Assembly: GCF_017565645.3 (NCBI RefSeq)
Contig: NZ_CP086136.1
Location: 1,564,001 to 1,628,000 of the forward strand
DNA length: 64,000 bases
Direction: 5' to 3'
From: Bradyrhizobium barranii subsp. barranii
GTDB lineage: Bacteria; Pseudomonadota; Alphaproteobacteria; Rhizobiales; Xanthobacteraceae
Positions 7,743 to 14,871 of this stretch are shown in pieces (within the stretch, counting starts at the first letter, position 1; the number at the start of each line of letters is the position of its first letter). Position numbers and translations under genes: made by a program. A model generated the notes under the pieces. That model worked only from the letters and a program-made list of their open reading frames with translations. It ran no database searches and was not told the DNA's origin.

Positions 7743-8155
7743 TGTTCTTTCATGGCGGCAATCAGCGGGTCCTCCTTCAGCTCAGGGTTGGTCCGAAAGC
7801 GGCTCAAGAACATCTGCTGCGCGATATATTGTTCGTCAGGCATAGTTTCAGGCACAACCAAGAACCCGACGTTGCTTTCCTGGGGCAGCTGCCGCTCTCG
7901 GTATTCGCCGAGCCATTTCGCGGCCTGCAAATGTCCGGTCATGGCGAGATTACGCATCGAAAGCAGCAAGAGCTCGACCGTGTTGAGCTCAATTTGCCGG
8001 CCGCTGTGCTGAACCTGATGCCGTTCGCTCGCAATTTTCCGTGTGATCGCCTTCTCGCCGAAAGCTCCCTTTGGGCGGCCGGCAGCGCGCTTTTGCCCGC
8101 GCCCGAACTGCGTCCCCGATGGGCGGCTGCGCCCCGTTTTTGAATCCTCGCTCAT
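7739..8155 (-). CDS. DUF5681-like protein (second gene of operon)
   Basis: This 138-residue protein has a basic N-terminus with a degenerate DUF5681 signature (GTQFGRGQKRAAGRPKGAF). It continues with a helical region including NTVELLLLSMRNLAMTGHLQAAKWLG and ends PLIAAMKEH. Its ATG overlaps the stop of the upstream gene (ATGA, 8152-8155), implying translational coupling. DUF5681 has no established function. In rhizobial genomes such genes often sit with methyltransferase or phage-like genes, and a methyltransferase tail follows here. Confidence 0.72.
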   Translation of the reverse strand: MSEDSKTGRSRPSGTQFGRGQKRAAGRPKGAFGEKAITRKIASERHQVQHSGRQIELNTVELLLLSMRNLAMTGHLQAAKWLGEYRERQLPQESNVGFLVVPETMPDEQYIAQQMFLSRFRTNPELKEDPLIAAMKEH

Positions 8156-8643
8156 GGCGGCATCACTCCCGCTTCGTCGCAGAGGCGCTCAAGCTCGGTC
8201 CTGGTCTCCTCGTACTGTTTGCGGCCCCAGGCGATGTGGCGCTTGGTCCAGTTCTCGGGAACGCCGTACTTCTCCAAGAGCAGCCACGCCATTCGCGATG
8301 GCATACGGCTCGTCGGAAGATTGACCACGCCGCAAACGCGTTCAGTTGCAAAGCAATTATGCTTTTGGAAAAGGCCGAGCAGATGAGCGGTCGCTCTGAA
8401 GTCCTTTTTCTCCAGCGCACGCTTCAAGATCTGCCGGATCTCAACTTCCTTGGCCGACATCGCCTGCACACGGCCGGCAACACTGACCTGAAACGTCTCA
8501 TTGAGAATACTCTCTAGATCAACGTGAACAGGCCCCGACTTTTTCCGGCGACCACCAGGGTTGCCGGATTGGCCTTTCTTGAACTGGCTTTGCTTAGGCG
8601 GGCGCTTGTAACCGATCGAGTAGTCCTTCTGTTTATGATCCAT
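8152..8643 (-). CDS. DUF5681 domain protein (first DUF5681 gene of operon)
   Basis: The 163-residue protein begins with the classic DUF5681 motif (YKRPPKQSQFKKGQSGNPGG, about residues 12-31), a basic segment likely to touch nucleic acid. A helical region follows (EVEIRQILKRALEKKDFRAT), then a Trp/Arg-rich end (WTKRHIAWGRKQYEETRTEL). It is coupled to the next gene by an ATGA overlap, and its own start overlaps the end of the 91-aa gene upstream by 11 bases. Molecular function is unknown. Confidence 0.78.
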   Translation of the reverse strand: MDHKQKDYSIGYKRPPKQSQFKKGQSGNPGGRRKKSGPVHVDLESILNETFQVSVAGRVQAMSAKEVEIRQILKRALEKKDFRATAHLLGLFQKHNCFATERVCGVVNLPTSRMPSRMAWLLLEKYGVPENWTKRHIAWGRKQYEETRTELERLCDEAGVMPP

Positions 8644-8908
8644 GACGCCTCACAAGGCTGCCTTCCCGCTTGAGCAGGGCACAGCTGATGGATGTAAGAA
8701 TGTGGGAAGCGTACGAAAACGCACGGGTCCGGTTTACCGAAACCACGCAATCTGCCCATGCAGCGTCGAGGTACCCTAAGATCAGCTCCGGCCCATGCCG
8801 GCTCTCTGTCACGACGGGAAAGAACATCACGGCCCATGCCGCAGCTCCATCTCCCATCTCAGGCAATAGGTATCTAGCGTGATCGGCCGAGAAATTCAAC
8901 TGCTGCAT
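8633..8908 (-). CDS. hypothetical protein (91 aa), head of the DUF5681 operon
   Basis: The frame begins MQQLNFSADHARYLLPEMGD and includes VMFFPVVTESRHGPELILGY. It overlaps the downstream DUF5681 gene by 11 bases, which supports its being a real operon member. No signal peptide, clear domain or strong Shine-Dalgarno is visible. The family is not recognised. Confidence 0.45.
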   Translation of the reverse strand: MQQLNFSADHARYLLPEMGDGAAAWAVMFFPVVTESRHGPELILGYLDAAWADCVVSVNRTRAFSYASHILTSISCALLKREGSLVRRHGS

Positions 8909-9069
8909 CCATGATCGTGCCCAACCGGGCGCGAAGCTTTCCCTGCATGCCCTGCCAAAATTCCCTGCTAACTCAGCATCCCGATTCCTGGATAAATGAC
9001 TGAATCACCGCAGGAATCGCGGCATGGGCAGCCGTTTGCGGGCTCCAAATCGGCTTTTTTCCCAGTAAA

Positions 9070-9087
9070 TTCCCTGATTTCAGGGAA
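9070..9087. repeat. 8-bp-arm palindrome TTCCCTGA-TT-TCAGGGAA
   Basis: A perfect inverted repeat with a two-base spacer lies in a 440-bp gene-free stretch (8909-9347). Further TTCCCTG words occur nearby (8937-8975), suggesting a small repeat cluster. No T-run follows, so it is not an obvious terminator. Confidence 0.6.
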
Positions 9088-9249
9088 ATTGCGCCCGAGA
9101 CCGGTTCGCAGCAGACTGCCTGCACCACCATCCTTCGCTCGCGATAGCGAGAGAAGGATGCCACGCCGAAGCCCAGAGGGCGCAGGCGGGCTGCAGCTGC
9201 GAGCTTCGGCCAGCCAAGCCCAAACAACCTGCCATTGCGAAGCGTGCGT

Positions 9250-9332
9250 GTAGCCCGGATGGAGCGAAGCGCAGTCCGGGGTGTATCCTCTCCGACGCTG
9301 TCCCGGATTGCGCTGCGCTCCATCCGGGCTAC
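9250..9332. repeat. palindromic intergenic repeat, family A (copy 1)
   Basis: The ends are reverse complements (GTAGCCCGGATGGAGCG... and ...CGCTCCATCCGGGCTAC), forming a long imperfect hairpin. A close second copy is at 44022-44106. This is the REP-like class of repeat. Confidence 0.85.
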
Positions 9333-9347
9333 GATTCTGGATCGCGG

Positions 9348-9872
9348 CTATTTCAGTTCCGTGTTCGCGACCGGCAGGACGGAGGCGACGGACCAGCCGT
9401 TCGCATCCCGCACGTAGGTCTGGCTGATCAGAAACGTATTCTGTTGAGCTGGCTTGCCGGGAAGGCCGCGCGTGAAGACGATGGGAACGAGGACCTGCAT
9501 GACCTCGTTCGAGATCACGGCGACGTGGAATTTCGACATGTCGGGTTCGAGGTGCCAGGTGCCCTCGTAGTAGCCCTTGAAGCGGTCCGCGACCGCATCT
9601 CGTCCTCTCGTCTCGATACCTCTCGCAAACAACAGCACGCCGGGCGAATTCCACAGCATGGCCTTCACATCGTTCGCGTTGTGCGCGTTCTGCGCGGCAA
9701 TGAACTTTTCGAAGATGGTTCGCGCCTCGGCATCATCTGCCGCGGCCAGCGCCGGCCCGGTGGACCAGGCTGTCGCGGCGAGAAACAGCGCTGCGGCAAT
9801 TGCCGCAACATGACCGCGCCGTGCAACTCGTCGTAGCCTGATGGAGCCGCGGGACATCTTGGAAGGGGGCAT
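9348..9872 (-). CDS. secreted NTF2-like / SnoaL-like (DUF4440-type) protein
   Basis: The protein starts with a basic leader and hydrophobic segment ending GPALAAADDAEA, a likely Sec or Tat-like signal. An NTF2-fold domain follows: ARTIFEKFIAAQNAHNANDV, ETRGRDAVADRFKGYYEG and a terminal strand DANGWSVASVLPV. Proteins of this fold bind small molecules or act as isomerases, and the substrate is unknown. The ATG at 9872 has AAGAGAG six bases upstream. Its upstream region shares about 90 bp with that of the tautomerase pseudogene at 12660-13139. Confidence 0.7.
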   Translation of the reverse strand: MPPSKMSRGSIRLRRVARRGHVAAIAAALFLAATAWSTGPALAAADDAEARTIFEKFIAAQNAHNANDVKAMLWNSPGVLLFARGIETRGRDAVADRFKGYYEGTWHLEPDMSKFHVAVISNEVMQVLVPIVFTRGLPGKPAQQNTFLISQTYVRDANGWSVASVLPVANTELK

Positions 9873-9898
9873 GATCATCTCTCTTTTGGATGACAATG

Positions 9899-9985
9899 AT
9901 CATACCATTGATCGCCGCGCCGGCTTTTCAGGATCGCGCGAGCGGCGGTCACCGTTGCATCACGGATGCGTTGGTTCACGCCACG
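9899..9985 (-). promoter_or_regulatory. conserved upstream module, copy 1
   Basis: On the minus strand this segment reads GCAACGGTGACCGCCGC, then GATCCTGAAAAGCCG, then a TATGAT -10-like hexamer (9899-9904) ahead of the gene at 9872. A related segment lies at 13203-13285 upstream of the tautomerase pseudogene. The shared position before two start codons suggests a common promoter or regulator site. Confidence 0.45.
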
Positions 9986-10031
9986 TCCGATGCCGCGGAC
10001 GTGGCGCATCGTCGTCACACCGCCACTCGCC

Positions 10032-11330
10032 TCACGTCAGCGGCAACAGATGATCCGGGATCGGCACGGGTGCTGCCGGCACGAGCGATGCGACCGAGAC
10101 GTGCGGCCAGGTCAGCCCGGCGAAATCCAGCATGACCTTCTGTGAATACTGGATCTGCGTCGTCGCCACCCTGACGTGGCCGCCCTTGAATCCCTTGTTG
10201 GGCACGAACGGGATCGCGGCGACGAAGCTCGGAACCAGCGGCACGTTGCTCCTCTGGCGCGGTTGCAGGATCACCGGCGGCGTTCCCGGCGGCAGGGCCG
10301 GCACGTCGATGTCGTAAACCACCGTCTCGATCCAGAACACTGCGTCCATCTGGAAGGCGTTGGCGTTCGAGCCATTGCCGCCCGGCGTCGGAACGGGCAA
10401 GCCCTGAAGGAACGCGATGTTCGCGGCGCCGCCGGCAAAGCTCGGCGCCTGCGGATGCGGGCCGGGCGAGGGGATGGCCGGCAAGGGGCCGCCGGACAGC
10501 GGCGTGCCGGGCTTCGTGGATGTCTCGATGACGATGGTCTGCGTGATGGTCTGATGCGCGATCTGATTGCGCAGCACCGTGTTCGGGTCGGTGATCATCG
10601 CCTGGGTGAGCTTGCCGGAGGCCATCAGTGCGGTCAGATCCTGAGGTAACCTGCGGGTCGTGTTGTTGGCCGCGGTCTGATTTTGGAAGAGGATCTTGTT
10701 GCCCGGATTGCCGCCGATGAACGGGGTGATGTCGATTGCCGCGATGGTCGGTTTGCCGGCAACCGGAGGCAGCGCGGTGCCTTGCGCGACGATCGTCGTG
10801 CCGTGCGGGATCGACGCCATGCGCGCAACGGTGAACGGCTCGTGCGGAATGGTGGTGGCCGGCACCGCCAGCCAGATGCCGGGTTCGAAGTGAATGCCCA
10901 CGGGCGTTCCCGTGGTGATGTCGTTGATGGTCTGGAGGTATGGCACGCCGTTGAGGAATGCATCCGCCTGCTGCAGCGAGCCGCGATTGGGAATCGAGCC
11001 GAGATTGTTCGAGAACGACATCGTCTCGTCGGTGAGATTCAGCTCCAGCACGTTGTCGTCGGGGTCGGTGGTGTTGATCGGCCCCGGCATCGGCGTCGGC
11101 GTGATCTTGCTGTCGGGCCGGAAGATCGTATTGAACCCCTGTCCTGTGAAGGTGCCCGCGAAGGCCGACAGCGGACCGAGGATGGGCGGCAAGGTGACCG
11201 GCGGACGCGCAGCTCGGGCGGCGGCCCCCGCGGCGGGCTGCGCGGCGTCCCTGAACACCTCGTCGACCTCGTGGATGGAGAAATTCGCGGTCTTGGTGAA
11301 TGCACTGGTGAGTGGTTTGGGCTCGTCCAT
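10032..11330 (-). CDS. conserved uncharacterised protein, 432 aa
   Basis: The protein begins MDEPKPLTSAFTKTANFSIHEVDE and has no signal peptide. Recognisable features are GTFTGQGFNTIFRPD, SIPNRGSLQQADAF, IHFEPGIWLAVPATT and FWIETVVYDIDVPALPPGTP, in a Pro/Thr/Asn-rich, beta-type sequence ending SLVPAAPVPIPDHLLPLT. I recall similar proteins in bacteria and fungi sometimes labelled haem-binding, but cannot confirm a function. The ATG at 11330 has GAGGA six bases upstream and replaces the longer frame to 11468. The 470 bp between it and the next gene holds nothing I can support. Confidence 0.7.
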   Translation of the reverse strand: MDEPKPLTSAFTKTANFSIHEVDEVFRDAAQPAAGAAARAARPPVTLPPILGPLSAFAGTFTGQGFNTIFRPDSKITPTPMPGPINTTDPDDNVLELNLTDETMSFSNNLGSIPNRGSLQQADAFLNGVPYLQTINDITTGTPVGIHFEPGIWLAVPATTIPHEPFTVARMASIPHGTTIVAQGTALPPVAGKPTIAAIDITPFIGGNPGNKILFQNQTAANNTTRRLPQDLTALMASGKLTQAMITDPNTVLRNQIAHQTITQTIVIETSTKPGTPLSGGPLPAIPSPGPHPQAPSFAGGAANIAFLQGLPVPTPGGNGSNANAFQMDAVFWIETVVYDIDVPALPPGTPPVILQPRQRSNVPLVPSFVAAIPFVPNKGFKGGHVRVATTQIQYSQKVMLDFAGLTWPHVSVASLVPAAPVPIPDHLLPLT

Positions 11331-11802
11331 GGTGATTCCTCGCGATGCTGCAGCTGTCGATGCCGGCATTTCCCCGGGCCGGCTGTCCGGGCAGGTGAAT
11401 CCTGCGCTATTGCGCCTCGTGATCCCGATCGCGTCTCGTGATCCGCCCGATGCCGGGCATGACAACATCGTTCACGCGCGCTCATGCGCGCGGGCCGACT
11501 ACGAACATCGATCGGCCCTACGTTGTCGGCCGGGCCGGATACTGTACGGATCTGCGTGAATCGATCGTGATTTTCAACTTGCGGTTCGGGCAAATGTGCG
11601 GTCGGGAAATAGCCGGGCCCTGCGAACTGAGCGAAGCATTGCTTCCTTCTCCGTGCTCGAAAATGAGATCATCAAAATGGATGTCGGGCGCCTGGCCGGC
11701 TTCGGTTATGCTGGGCTATCATACAACCTTAAGATGGTCGCAAATGTGTGCCAGGTCACAGGGCCAAAGAGTCGCAGCAACGAGAGACGAGCGAGGCTGC
11801 CC

Positions 11803-12276
11803 ATGAGCGTTTCCGTCATCGAGCAAGCAAAAATCCAGGCGCAGGTGCTGGTGCCGCTGGTCAAGGCATTGCAGGCCGAGCTCGGCGAGGCGCGCGCCAA
11901 CGCGCTGGTGCGCAAGGCGCTCGGCGATCTCTATCGCGGCTTCGGTGAGGAGTTCTGGAAAACGAAGAACGAGACCGATCTCGGCAACGCTGTATCGTCG
12001 GCGTTCAAGACCTATGCCCGCGACGACGCGCTCGCCTATGACGTCGTCGAGCAGACGGCGGACACCTTCGCGTTCGACGTGACGCGATGCGCCTATGCCG
12101 AGTTCTACAAGGCGCTGGGCGAACCGGAGTTAGGCTTCCTCCTGGTCTGCACCGCCGATTTCGCGACCGCGGAAGGGTTTGGTCCCGACGTCAGGCTCAC
12201 GCGCACGCAGACGATCATGCAGGGCGCCAGCCATTGCGATTTTCGCTACCGGCGCGACGCCGGGAGATCACAGTGA
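11803..12276 (+). CDS. L-2-amino-thiazoline-4-carboxylic acid hydrolase family protein
   Basis: The 157-residue protein carries the ATC_hydrolase pattern: an N-terminal helical part (LVPLVKALQAELGEARANAL), WKTKNETDLGNAVSSAFKTY, and a C-terminal GASHCDFRYRRD with the conserved Cys. Named members act in L-cysteine formation from thiazolines, but most relatives are uncharacterised. The ATG at 11803 has GAGG seven bases upstream. The stop lies a few bases before the next gene's start. A frameshifted 3' fragment of a second copy is at 13303-13471. Confidence 0.75.
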   Translation: MSVSVIEQAKIQAQVLVPLVKALQAELGEARANALVRKALGDLYRGFGEEFWKTKNETDLGNAVSSAFKTYARDDALAYDVVEQTADTFAFDVTRCAYAEFYKALGEPELGFLLVCTADFATAEGFGPDVRLTRTQTIMQGASHCDFRYRRDAGRSQ

Positions 12277-12287
12277 AGGGAATGCAA

Positions 12288-12533
12288 ATGATGCGGGCAA
12301 GCTGCCTTGCCATGGCTGCGCTGGCGCTGATGGCATCACGCGCCGATGCGGCGATCATCGACTGGCAGGCCGAGCTCCAGCGCTGCCGCGTGCTGCGGCA
12401 GAACGTGGCGCCGCTGCTTCAGGCCGGCGAGGGGATATCCGCCGTCGGCCGCTCCAACAGATCCGTCCGTCGCTGCATCTGGATCCAGCGCATGGCGGTG
12501 CGCAAGAAAATCCCTGGCGCGGAGGTGTGGTAG
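12288..12533 (+). CDS. small exported protein, copy 1
   Basis: This 81-residue product has a signal peptide (MMRASCLAMAALALMASRADA) and a short mature part with two Cys (LQRCRVLRQN and SVRRCIWIQR). The ATG at 12288 has AAGGG seven bases upstream; a GTG at 12273 overlapping the previous stop is an alternative. A nearly identical gene is at 13484-13726. Function unknown. Confidence 0.65.
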   Translation: MMRASCLAMAALALMASRADAAIIDWQAELQRCRVLRQNVAPLLQAGEGISAVGRSNRSVRRCIWIQRMAVRKKIPGAEVW

Positions 12534-12543
12534 CAGGCGCCCG

Positions 12544-12613
12544 TCAGGTGGACTGGCTCTTCTGCCGGAGCAGCAGGTCCTTCAGTCCTGTCGGATAGAG
12601 GCTCGGTCCGCCC
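12544..12613 (-). pseudogene. 3' remnant of a Nudix hydrolase gene
   Basis: The minus strand reads GGPSLYPTGLKDLLLRQKSQ and stops, matching the end of the intact Nudix protein at 13738-14205 (GGPSLYPNGLKDVLLRRKRQ). Similarity ends abruptly at 12613. It is the truncated edge of the duplicated block. Confidence 0.7.
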
Positions 12614-12659
12614 TGCGGAGCGGCGTCTTGCGTCGATCGACAGTCTTGCGGGCGTCGCC

Positions 12660-13139
12660 TCAGCCGGCGGACACGCCCGGCTTGAACAGGGCTCCGACCG
12701 GCAGCTTTTCCTGGAGGTCATACGAACTCGGCCGGTTCTCCTTGACCCATCTTTTTTCGGCGTGGGATTCGAATGGCGGCGGAATTTGCCCCTGAATCGA
12801 CCAAAGGTCGGCCGGTAGCTCGTCGATGGTGACCTCCCAGTCGTATCCCCGGTCCTTGACGTAGGGCGCGATCAACTTGTCGACGGCTTTCACCCACCAT
12901 TCCCTGATGACGGGGCCGGGCATTGTCCTCGCCATGTGGTCGATCTTGAAGCGGACGAATTTCTCGTGCGAAGCTCCGCCGACATAGACCGAACCTGCGG
13001 CGACTTCCTAGAAGATCATCACGGCGTAGAATTTCGAGATGGGAATCCTCGCATACATTGCGGTGACCTTCTCTGCGAATTCCTTCTTGTCATGAGCCGA
13101 GTAGGCCCCGACGGGGTGATAGACTTTCCACAACGGCAC
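12660..13139 (-). pseudogene. tautomerase family protein (Tautomerase_3-like) with in-frame amber stop
   Basis: From a GTG at 13139 (AAGGAG seven bases upstream) the frame reads VPLWKVYHPVGAYSAHDKKE, the start of fungal/bacterial cis-CaaD-type tautomerases with the catalytic Pro next to the initiator. It continues YARIPISKFYAVMIF and then meets TAG (plus strand 13008-13010). The same frame resumes with GGASHEKFVRFKIDHMARTM and runs to a normal end at about 160 codons. The TAG could arise from CAG by one change. A shorter restart at 12935 would lack the catalytic Pro. Confidence 0.75.
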
Positions 13140-13202
13140 TCGAGTTCTCCTTGACGTTGGCTGGTTCTTAGGGAAGCCCGCGCAGCATTTGGTATGATGG
13201 GG

Positions 13203-13285
13203 ATAATATCACTGACTGCGCCGTCGGCTCTTCAGGATCTGGCGATCCGCGGTAACCGCTGAATCACGTCTGCGTTGGCTCAGCC
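13203..13285 (-). promoter_or_regulatory. conserved upstream module, copy 2
   Basis: This segment resembles 9899-9985: GATCCTGAAGAGCCG followed by a TATTAT hexamer (13203-13208), upstream of the tautomerase start at 13139. Matches cover roughly 55-80 bases with scattered changes. Confidence 0.4.
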
Positions 13286-13302
13286 TTGTTGGGGCCGCCA
13301 CA

Positions 13303-13471
13303 GCTGGGCGAGCCGGAGCTCGGCTTTTCTCCTTTGTCTGCACTTCCGACTTCGCGACTGCGGAAGGGTCCGGCCCCGACGTCAAGCTGACGCGGGCGCA
13401 GACCATCATGCAAGGCGCGCGAGCCATTGCGACTTCCGCTACCGGCGCGACGCGGGGGGATCACAGTGAAA
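13303..13471 (+). pseudogene. 3' fragment of a second ATC-hydrolase gene
   Basis: The fragment includes SDFATAEGSGPDVKLTRAQT, matching the 3' third of the gene at 11803-12276. Extra bases near 13418 (GGCGCGCGAGCC where the intact copy has GGCGCCAGCC) shift the frame before the conserved CDFRY motif. No 5' part exists. Confidence 0.7.
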
Positions 13472-13483
13472 GGAATGCGAACG

Positions 13484-13726
13484 ATGCGGGCGACCTGTCT
13501 TGCAATGGCTGTGCTGGCGCTGATGGCGTCACGCGCGGATGCAGCGGTGATCGACTGGCAGGCCGAGCTCCAGCGCTGCCGGGCGCTGCGCACGAACATC
13601 GCGCCGCTGCTTCAGGCCGGCGAGGGGATATCCGCCGTCGGCCGCTCCAACAGGTCCGTCCGTCGCTGCATCTGGATCCAGCGCATGGCGGTGCGCAAGA
13701 AGATCCCCGGCGCGGAGGTTTGGTAG
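13484..13726 (+). CDS. small exported protein, copy 2
   Basis: This is the near-identical twin of 12288-12533: signal peptide MRATCLAMAVLALMASRADA, then the same two-Cys mature region ending RKKIPGAEVW. The preserved frame despite decay of its upstream neighbour suggests it may still be under selection or that the duplication is recent. Function unknown. Confidence 0.6.
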   Translation: MRATCLAMAVLALMASRADAAVIDWQAELQRCRALRTNIAPLLQAGEGISAVGRSNRSVRRCIWIQRMAVRKKIPGAEVW

Positions 13727-13737
13727 CCAGGCGCCCG

Positions 13738-14205
13738 TCAGGCGGACTGGCGCTTCCGTCGGAGCAGCACATCCTTCAACCCGTTCGGATAAAGGCTCGG
13801 CCCGCCCTCGACGTCGAGCTCCGCAAGATCGAACCAGCGTGCGACGATCTCTTCGCCGTTATCCTCGCGGAAGTCGATGCGATCCCGGCCGCTGAACGCG
13901 CCGTCTGGAAGCGCGACCTCCGCAATGAACATCACCTCGTGCCCGGTCGATCCCTCGTGCAAAAAAATGTTCTCCATCACCAGCGGCTCGCCGATGATCG
14001 TGATGTCGATGCCGAGCTCTTCGTGGAATTCGCGCAACAGCGCAGTTCGCCAGCTCTCGCCAAACTCGATCTCGCCGCCGAGCGGCCTGACGCCCTTGAT
14101 CCGCCCCGCATCGTCACGCACCTCGGCCGCGAGCAGGCGCCCGTCCCGCCAGTGCAGGCCGAGCGCGACGACGCGGATGTGAGGGTGGGGCCGCCATGTG
14201 GACAT
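13738..14205 (-). CDS. Nudix hydrolase
   Basis: The Nudix box is complete: GGEIEFGESWRTALLREFHE followed by ELGI, fitting Gx5Ex7REUXEExGU. The protein opens MSTWRPHPHIRVVALGLHWR and ends GLKDVLLRRKRQSA, about 155 residues. It would hydrolyse a nucleoside diphosphate-linked substrate with Mg2+, and the substrate cannot be told. The ATG at 14205 is preferred over the Gly-rich extension to 14241, though neither has a strong ribosome site. Its last codons lie within the right duplicated block. Confidence 0.85.
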   Translation of the reverse strand: MSTWRPHPHIRVVALGLHWRDGRLLAAEVRDDAGRIKGVRPLGGEIEFGESWRTALLREFHEELGIDITIIGEPLVMENIFLHEGSTGHEVMFIAEVALPDGAFSGRDRIDFREDNGEEIVARWFDLAELDVEGGPSLYPNGLKDVLLRRKRQSA

Positions 14206-14436
14206 GGGGGCATCGTTATCGTGCCCGCCGCCGCTGCGCAATGCGCGGTGGCGAGGCCTTGTCGGGCCGGATGCGCACTGCCTTCGGCATGCAGATGCTT
14301 CGCAGCCTTGATCCGTGACTCGCCGCCTGCCATTGTCCGGTCATCCATGACGGCGACGAGCCTGGTGAGATACAATTTGCGGCGTTCGGCGAAACGTGTC
14401 GCTTCGCCGGACGTGAGCAGAAGGCAGGTTTCCGAG

Positions 14437-14859
14437 ATGAGCAGCGTGAACAAGCCCGGCGGCAACTATTTGCCGGTGATCATCCATGGTGGAATTGCGT
14501 ATGTCAGTGGTCAGCTGCCGCGTCGCGGTGAGGACCTGCTGTATGCGGGCAAGGTCGGCGCAAATGTCGATATCGCGGCCGCGCAGGAGGCCGCTGCTCT
14601 CTGCGCCGATCTCTGCATTTCGGCCATCAACCACGCAACAGGCGGAGAGGACAGGATCGTCCAGGTCCTGCAGCTCGTTGGATACATTGCTTCAGCGCCT
14701 GGATTTACCCAGCAGTCGCAAGTCATGAATGGGGCCTCCGACCGGCTGATCGAGCGCTTGGGCGATCGCGGTCGTCACACGCGCACGTCTGTCGGCGTCG
14801 CCGAGTTGCCGCGGGGCGCTCCCGTCGAGCTGAGTATGATTGCCGCTGTTCGGTCGTAA
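14437..14859 (+). CDS. RidA/YjgF family protein
   Basis: The 140-residue protein starts MSSVNKPGGNYLPVIIHGGI and has YVSGQLPRRGEDLLYAGKVG and SVGVAELPRGAPVELSMIAA, the hallmark end of RidA proteins (VxxLP.GA.VEIe). RidA enzymes deaminate reactive enamine/imine intermediates; this longer YjgF-type subgroup is less well characterised. It is divergent from the Nudix gene and convergent with the enolase-superfamily gene. Confidence 0.82.
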   Translation: MSSVNKPGGNYLPVIIHGGIAYVSGQLPRRGEDLLYAGKVGANVDIAAAQEAAALCADLCISAINHATGGEDRIVQVLQLVGYIASAPGFTQQSQVMNGASDRLIERLGDRGRHTRTSVGVAELPRGAPVELSMIAAVRS

Positions 14860-14871
14860 GAGGCGGTCTTA

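Larger units (their letters stand above)
12114..12613 (+). repeat. ~500-bp direct duplication, left copy
   Basis: This block (3' part of the ATC-hydrolase gene, the small exported gene and the last ~22 codons of a Nudix gene) recurs at 13303-13806. The copies agree throughout with scattered substitutions and small indels. The intervening ~690 bp contains only the broken tautomerase gene. Confidence 0.8.
13303..13806 (+). repeat. ~500-bp direct duplication, right copy
   Basis: It is the partner of 12114-12613. Here the ATC-hydrolase part is only a fragment, the exported-protein gene is intact, and the Nudix gene is complete beyond the repeat. The two copies are complementary halves of one ancestral gene order. 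Confidence 0.8.

Noticed and set aside
8968-9654. 228-codon minus-strand ORF
   Set aside because: It crosses a palindromic repeat and the NTF2-like gene in the wrong frame. No coherent protein sequence.
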